A DNA stretch of 64,000 bases, taken from Pectobacterium sp. PL152 (lineage in GTDB: Bacteria; Pseudomonadota; Gammaproteobacteria; Enterobacterales; Enterobacteriaceae). Position 1 is the first letter of the stretch, and every line of letters begins with the position of its first letter. The notes under the pieces were generated by a model, which searched no databases, had not been told where the DNA came from, and was given only the letters and a program-made list of their open reading frames with translations. Below, in pieces: positions 60,777 to 64,000 of this stretch. The position numbers and the translations under genes are program-made. The stretch is from assembly GCA_021907015.1 (NCBI GenBank), contig CP091064.1, positions 1,240,001 through 1,304,000 on the forward strand. The letters are read 5' to 3'.

Positions 60777-60952
60777 CTCATGCACCACGCCCGACGTAGG
60801 GCTGCTCAATCGCCGCAGCCCTACGAACCCTGGCTTTCGGCGTGAATTATGCCGCTACGCGGTACATTCGAAACGCGTGTCATCCTGTCGAACCGCCTGT
60901 GACGCGCTCCCGGCGCGGCACAGGCTTTCGCAGCGTCCATGCTGCTCATTCG
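60777..60952 (-). repeat. Dispersed ~175-bp repeat, copy 2
   Basis: Reverse-complement relative of 50892-51066. Conserved blocks: CGCCGAAAGCCAGGGTTCGT, GCGGCATAATT and GCATGGACGCTGCG on the minus strand. Between the allantoate operon and its regulator. The rest of 60621-61054 holds no gene I can support. Confidence 0.75.
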
Positions 60953-61054
60953 GGATGCCCCACATTTCTCATCATAATTTTTACGCCTATGAACAGATAA
61001 CAGCAGGAATAGTTAGTGCTCGTATAAAATAAGAAACAGAAGACAAACCCAACC

Positions 61055-61077
61055 TAAAAACGCACCATTAAGGTGCG
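61055..61077 (-). terminator. Rho-independent terminator of the RpiR-type regulator gene
   Basis: CGCACC/GGTGCG stem with loop ATTAA, followed on the minus strand by TTTTTAGG, 23 bases after the stop codon. Confidence 0.75.
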
Positions 61078-61099
61078 AAAGCACCAAGTTAACGCCCCA

Positions 61100-61939
61100 T
61101 TAGCGTTGTTCAAGCTCATCCAGTTCACTATAAAGATCCGCGATCTGGTGGATGCGCTGGCGTCCGTCACGCAGCATTTCATGCAGTAGCGCGTTACTGA
61201 TGACGTTCACCAAACTCATGGCGGATGAATAGCTGTCAAACGCCGAGACGCTGTCCAGCGGAACGCACAATGACCAGGTTGCCAGCGACATCAGCGCACT
61301 GGCCTGCGGTTCACACAGCAGCAGCACGGGCACGCCACGTTTTTGCAGTTGCGCCAGCAGCGGCTGAATCAGGCGCGGACGACGGCGAAAGGCCACCACA
61401 ATCACGACATCCTGCGCCGTGAGATCCACCAGCTCTTCGGACAGCGTCTGCCCCGGCTGCGCCAGCAGCGTGACCTGTTGGCGAATCTGGAGCAGTTGTT
61501 GGCGCAGGTGTAGCGCCACCGGATAGCTATTGCGTAGCCCAATCAGGCACAGGCGCTGCGCCTGCATCAACGCCTGAATCACCGCGCCAAACTGCACAGG
61601 GTCAATCTGGTTTATCCACTGCGTCAGGTTCGCCATTTCCTGTTTGTAGTGCCGCGCCAGCAGCGTATTGCCCTGCACGGCATCGCGGTTATCCGCCAGC
61701 GGCATCCCGCTCTGGCGCAGCGTTCTGAGCTCATCGCGCATGTCGCGGTAGCTGGGGTAACCCAATCGTTTGAACAACCGGCTGACGGTCGCCTTGGAAA
61801 CACCGCTCAACCGCGCCAGCTCGGCGCTGTTGTAGCTAATCAGATCGTCAAAGTGATCGAAGATGAAATCCGCGACGCGCTGTTCCTGCGGGGAAAGTTC
61901 GCCGTAGCGATCCCGTAATCGTTCATCTATTTGCATCAT
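61100..61939 (-). CDS. hpxU: RpiR-family transcriptional regulator, HpxU-like
   Basis: 279 residues. N-terminal HTH_6 domain (RVADFIFDHFDDLISYNSAE, LARLSGVSKATVSRLFKRLG) and a C-terminal SIS sugar-phosphate-type sensor domain (residues about 125-260). It lies between the allantoate operon and hpxW, the same place as the repressor HpxU in Klebsiella. Effector probably a catabolite such as oxalurate or allantoate; that is inference. Confidence 0.82.
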   Translation of the reverse strand: MMQIDERLRDRYGELSPQEQRVADFIFDHFDDLISYNSAELARLSGVSKATVSRLFKRLGYPSYRDMRDELRTLRQSGMPLADNRDAVQGNTLLARHYKQEMANLTQWINQIDPVQFGAVIQALMQAQRLCLIGLRNSYPVALHLRQQLLQIRQQVTLLAQPGQTLSEELVDLTAQDVVIVVAFRRRPRLIQPLLAQLQKRGVPVLLLCEPQASALMSLATWSLCVPLDSVSAFDSYSSAMSLVNVISNALLHEMLRDGRQRIHQIADLYSELDELEQR

Positions 61940-61962
61940 CGTCTCTCACCCATTGCGCTTGT

Positions 61963-61978
61963 TGTAACGTTTGTTTCA
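61963..61978. promoter_or_regulatory. Operator-like site between regulator and hpxW
   Basis: TGTAACGTTTGTTTCA, imperfect palindrome and close match (14 of 16) to the reverse complement of 60605-60620. Position covers the promoters of both the regulator and hpxW. Confidence 0.6.
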
Positions 61979-62136
61979 TGTCGCAGAACATAGCACAGGA
62001 TTGTCGGGATGATACAGATACCCCTTCCGGTGCTGCATACGGACTTTCCACCGTAGTAAAAAACTGGAACGCCGTTTGCTTAAAGCTAAGGTTAATAACA
62101 CTCACCCTACATAACATTCAAAAAAGGAATTCCGGC

Positions 62137-63740
62137 ATGATGCAAAGCAATACCGCCCCGTTGGGCATGGCGGTGGCCCCTCATCATTTAGCCAGTGCCA
62201 GCGCCTTAGCCGTTCTGCGTGAAGGCGGGAACGCTATTGAAGCCATGGTCGCCGCGGCAGCAACCATTGCCGTGGTGTACCCGCACATGAATGGAATCGG
62301 CGGCGACGGTTTCTGGCTGATTGTTCCACCACACGGCGACCCTGTCGCCATTGATGCCAGCGGTGCCGCCGGGTCGCTGGCCTGCCGTGAATACTATCAG
62401 GGCGACAGCCACATTCCGCATCGCGGCCCTAAAGCGGCGCTGACCGTCGCGGGCACCGTAGGCGGCTGGCAGGAAGCGCTGGCGTACTCACAAGAGTTGG
62501 CCTATTCACAAGAAACAGACAGCCCCCGATGCCGCTGGCCCGCCTGTTATCTGACGCGATCCGCTATGCGGCGGACGGTATTCCCGTCACGCAATCGCAG
62601 GAAGATGCGCTCACCCAGCGCTATCACGAACTGAGCGATTCCCTGCCTTTAGCCAGCTCTTTATGCCGCAGGGGAATGTCCCGCGCGCGGGTAGCCGTTT
62701 CACGCAGCCGGATCTAGCCGATACCCTGACGACACTTAGCATTGAAGGGCTAGACAGTTTTTATCGTGGTTCCGTCGCCGCCCGGCTATCGAAACAGATG
62801 GCGCTGATCGGTATGCCGCTGACGGCTGAGGATCTGGCGAATTATCGCGCCAAACGAGCAGCACCGCTGGTGCTCAAGCACAGTAAAGGCGACATCTATA
62901 ACCTCGCACCGCCGACGCAAGGTCTGGTGTCGCTCGCCATTCTCGGTACCGACCGATCGTCTGGAAATGGAAGATCTGAACGATAGCCAGACGATCCATC
63001 GCATTGTCGAATCGACCAAGCTGGCATTTGGCCTGCGCGACCGTTTCATTACCGATCCCAAACTGATGACACAGGATGTGCAGGCGCTGCTGGAAAGCGA
63101 TGCGCTCGGCGCGCTGGCGCGACAAATCGATACCCGCAACGCCGCACCGTGGGGAGAAGGCAACGGCCCCGGCGACACGGTCTGGATGGGCGTTTGCGAC
63201 AGCAGTGGCCTGTGCGTTTCTTTTATTCAAAGCATTTACCACGAGTTTGGCAGCGGCGTGGTATTACCGGGAACCGGCGTGCTCTGGCAGAACCGCGGTG
63301 CCTCGTTCAGCCTCGATCCCGCGCACCTGCTGGCGTTAGAACCGGGTAAGCAGCCTTTTCATACGTTAAATCCCGCCGCCGCACGCCTGTCCGACGGACG
63401 GACGATGGTCTACGGATCGATGGGCGGTGATGGGCAACCGCAGACGCAGGCGGCGCTCTTCATCCGCCACGTCCAGCAAGGCATGCCGCTGCAACAGGCG
63501 ATTACCGCTCCGCGCTGGCTGCTGGGCAGAACCTGGGGACAGGCCTCCGATACGCTAAAGATCGAAGATCGCTTTAAGCCCGCCACGGTGGATGCCCTGC
63601 GTCAGTTAGGTCACGACGTCGAGCTGCTGGGCAGTTTTAGTGAAACGGTCGGCCACGCCGGTGCCATTGTGCGACACACCAACGGCATGCTGGAAGGGGC
63701 GTTCGATCCACGCAGCAACGGCAGCGCGGCAGGTTTCTAG
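62137..63740 (+). CDS. hpxW: Oxamate amidohydrolase, gamma-glutamyltransferase family (three frameshifts)
   Basis: Ntn-hydrolase that splits oxamate to oxalate and ammonia in purine catabolism. Breaks near 62530 (missing C), 62662 (missing T) and 62955 (net gain of one, not clearly a homopolymer) give 534 residues when corrected. N-terminal half: AVLREGGNAIEAMVAAAATI and HMNGIGGDGFW. The self-cleavage nucleophile is probably Thr in GPGDTVWMGVCD, and the C-terminal AGAIVRHTNGMLEGAFDPR is typical. A true gamma-glutamyltransferase is less likely given hpxX and hpxY downstream. Confidence 0.82.
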
Positions 63741-63766
63741 TTTTTATTTAACCGGGAGAAAACAGG

Positions 63767-63958
63767 ATGACGATGATCGAACACGATGCGCTGGCAGCCT
63801 ATCTGCAACAGATGGAAACGCTACTGGCGCTGCAACTCAGTCAGGAGCGGCGTCAGGAGCTGCTTGTGCAGTTCAGCCGTATTCATACTATGGCGCAGCC
63901 GCTGATGGCTTTTCCTCTTGATGAGCATCAGGAGATTGCCGGGGTGTATACGTTATGA
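63767..63958 (+). CDS. hpxX: Small DUF4089/HpxX-type subunit
   Basis: 63 residues (MTMIEHDALAAYLQQMETLL), all helical, resembling AtzG/HpxX, a small partner of an AtzE-like amidase. The ATGA overlap with the next gene is typical for this pair. GGGAG lies 10 bases before the start. Confidence 0.75.
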   Translation: MTMIEHDALAAYLQQMETLLALQLSQERRQELLVQFSRIHTMAQPLMAFPLDEHQEIAGVYTL

Positions 63959-64000
63959 GTTTATACGCCAGAAGCGCGTCCTCATCGCTCTCGATCCGGC
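63955..64000 (+). CDS. hpxY: AtzE-like amidase HpxY, start only
   Basis: Only 15 codons (MSLYARSASSSLSIR) are inside the window. Named from position: in Klebsiella hpxX is followed by hpxY, an amidase-signature protein. The rest lies beyond the right edge. Confidence 0.5.
   Translation, partial: MSLYARSASSSLSIR

Overview
The window looks like a chromosomal segment of a soft-rot enterobacterium, most likely Pectobacterium or a close relative. This rests on enterobacterial backbone order (thrW-proA-proB-crl, frsA-gpt-pepD-dinB, yafK-yafJ-gmhA-fadE), the combination of a type VI secretion (T6SS) cluster with mtn and hpx operons, and dispersed repeats that I associate with this group. The species call is from memory of gene order and protein similarity, not from a search.

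Layout. 1-12943 (minus strand): a T6SS operon read tssB-C-E-F-G-tagH-J-K-L-H-vasH and cut by the left edge. 12944-14048: AT-rich non-coding DNA with one palindromic repeat. 13900-25371: a CRISPR island with a type III-A effector operon (cas10-csm2-csm3-csm4-csm5-cas6), a convergent DUF6602-like nuclease gene, cas1-cas2, and three arrays with 2, 5 and 10 spacers sharing one repeat family. 25361-27140: a regulator remnant and a Fic toxin/antitoxin pair flanked by related repeats. 27439-27513: tRNA-Thr(CGT), thrW. 28039-31680: a secreted coiled-coil protein, proA, proB and crl. 31795-35918: two tandem ankyrin-repeat paralogues. 35988-48298: housekeeping genes frsA, gpt, pepD, dinB, a regulator/methyltransferase divergent pair, yafK, yafJ, gmhA, fadE and yajD. 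48364-55112: the methionine salvage genes mtnK/mtnA, mtnBCD, mtnE and yafV. 55134-64000: allantoate/oxamate catabolism (hpxK, hpxJ, an ABC importer, an RpiR-type regulator, hpxW, hpxX, start of hpxY).

How the parts work together. The T6SS genes encode sheath, baseplate, membrane anchor parts and the recycling ATPase. The type III-A module should use Cas6 to process crRNAs, Csm3 to cut target RNA and the Cas10 palm domain to make a signal nucleotide; no CARF-domain effector is visible, so the neighbouring nuclease is a candidate partner. The mtn genes recycle methylthioadenosine to methionine, and the two mtn promoter regions contain MetJ-like boxes. The hpx genes import and degrade allantoate down to oxamate; the two divergent hpx units share a 16-base operator-like sequence.

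Data quality. About 30 reading-frame breaks occur, including in normally essential or conserved genes (proA, mtnC, mtnK, tssH). Almost all are single-base losses in homopolymer runs, which is typical of pyrosequencing-style errors. I therefore annotate these genes as coding sequences with frameshifts and give the corrected length where the frame can be restored.
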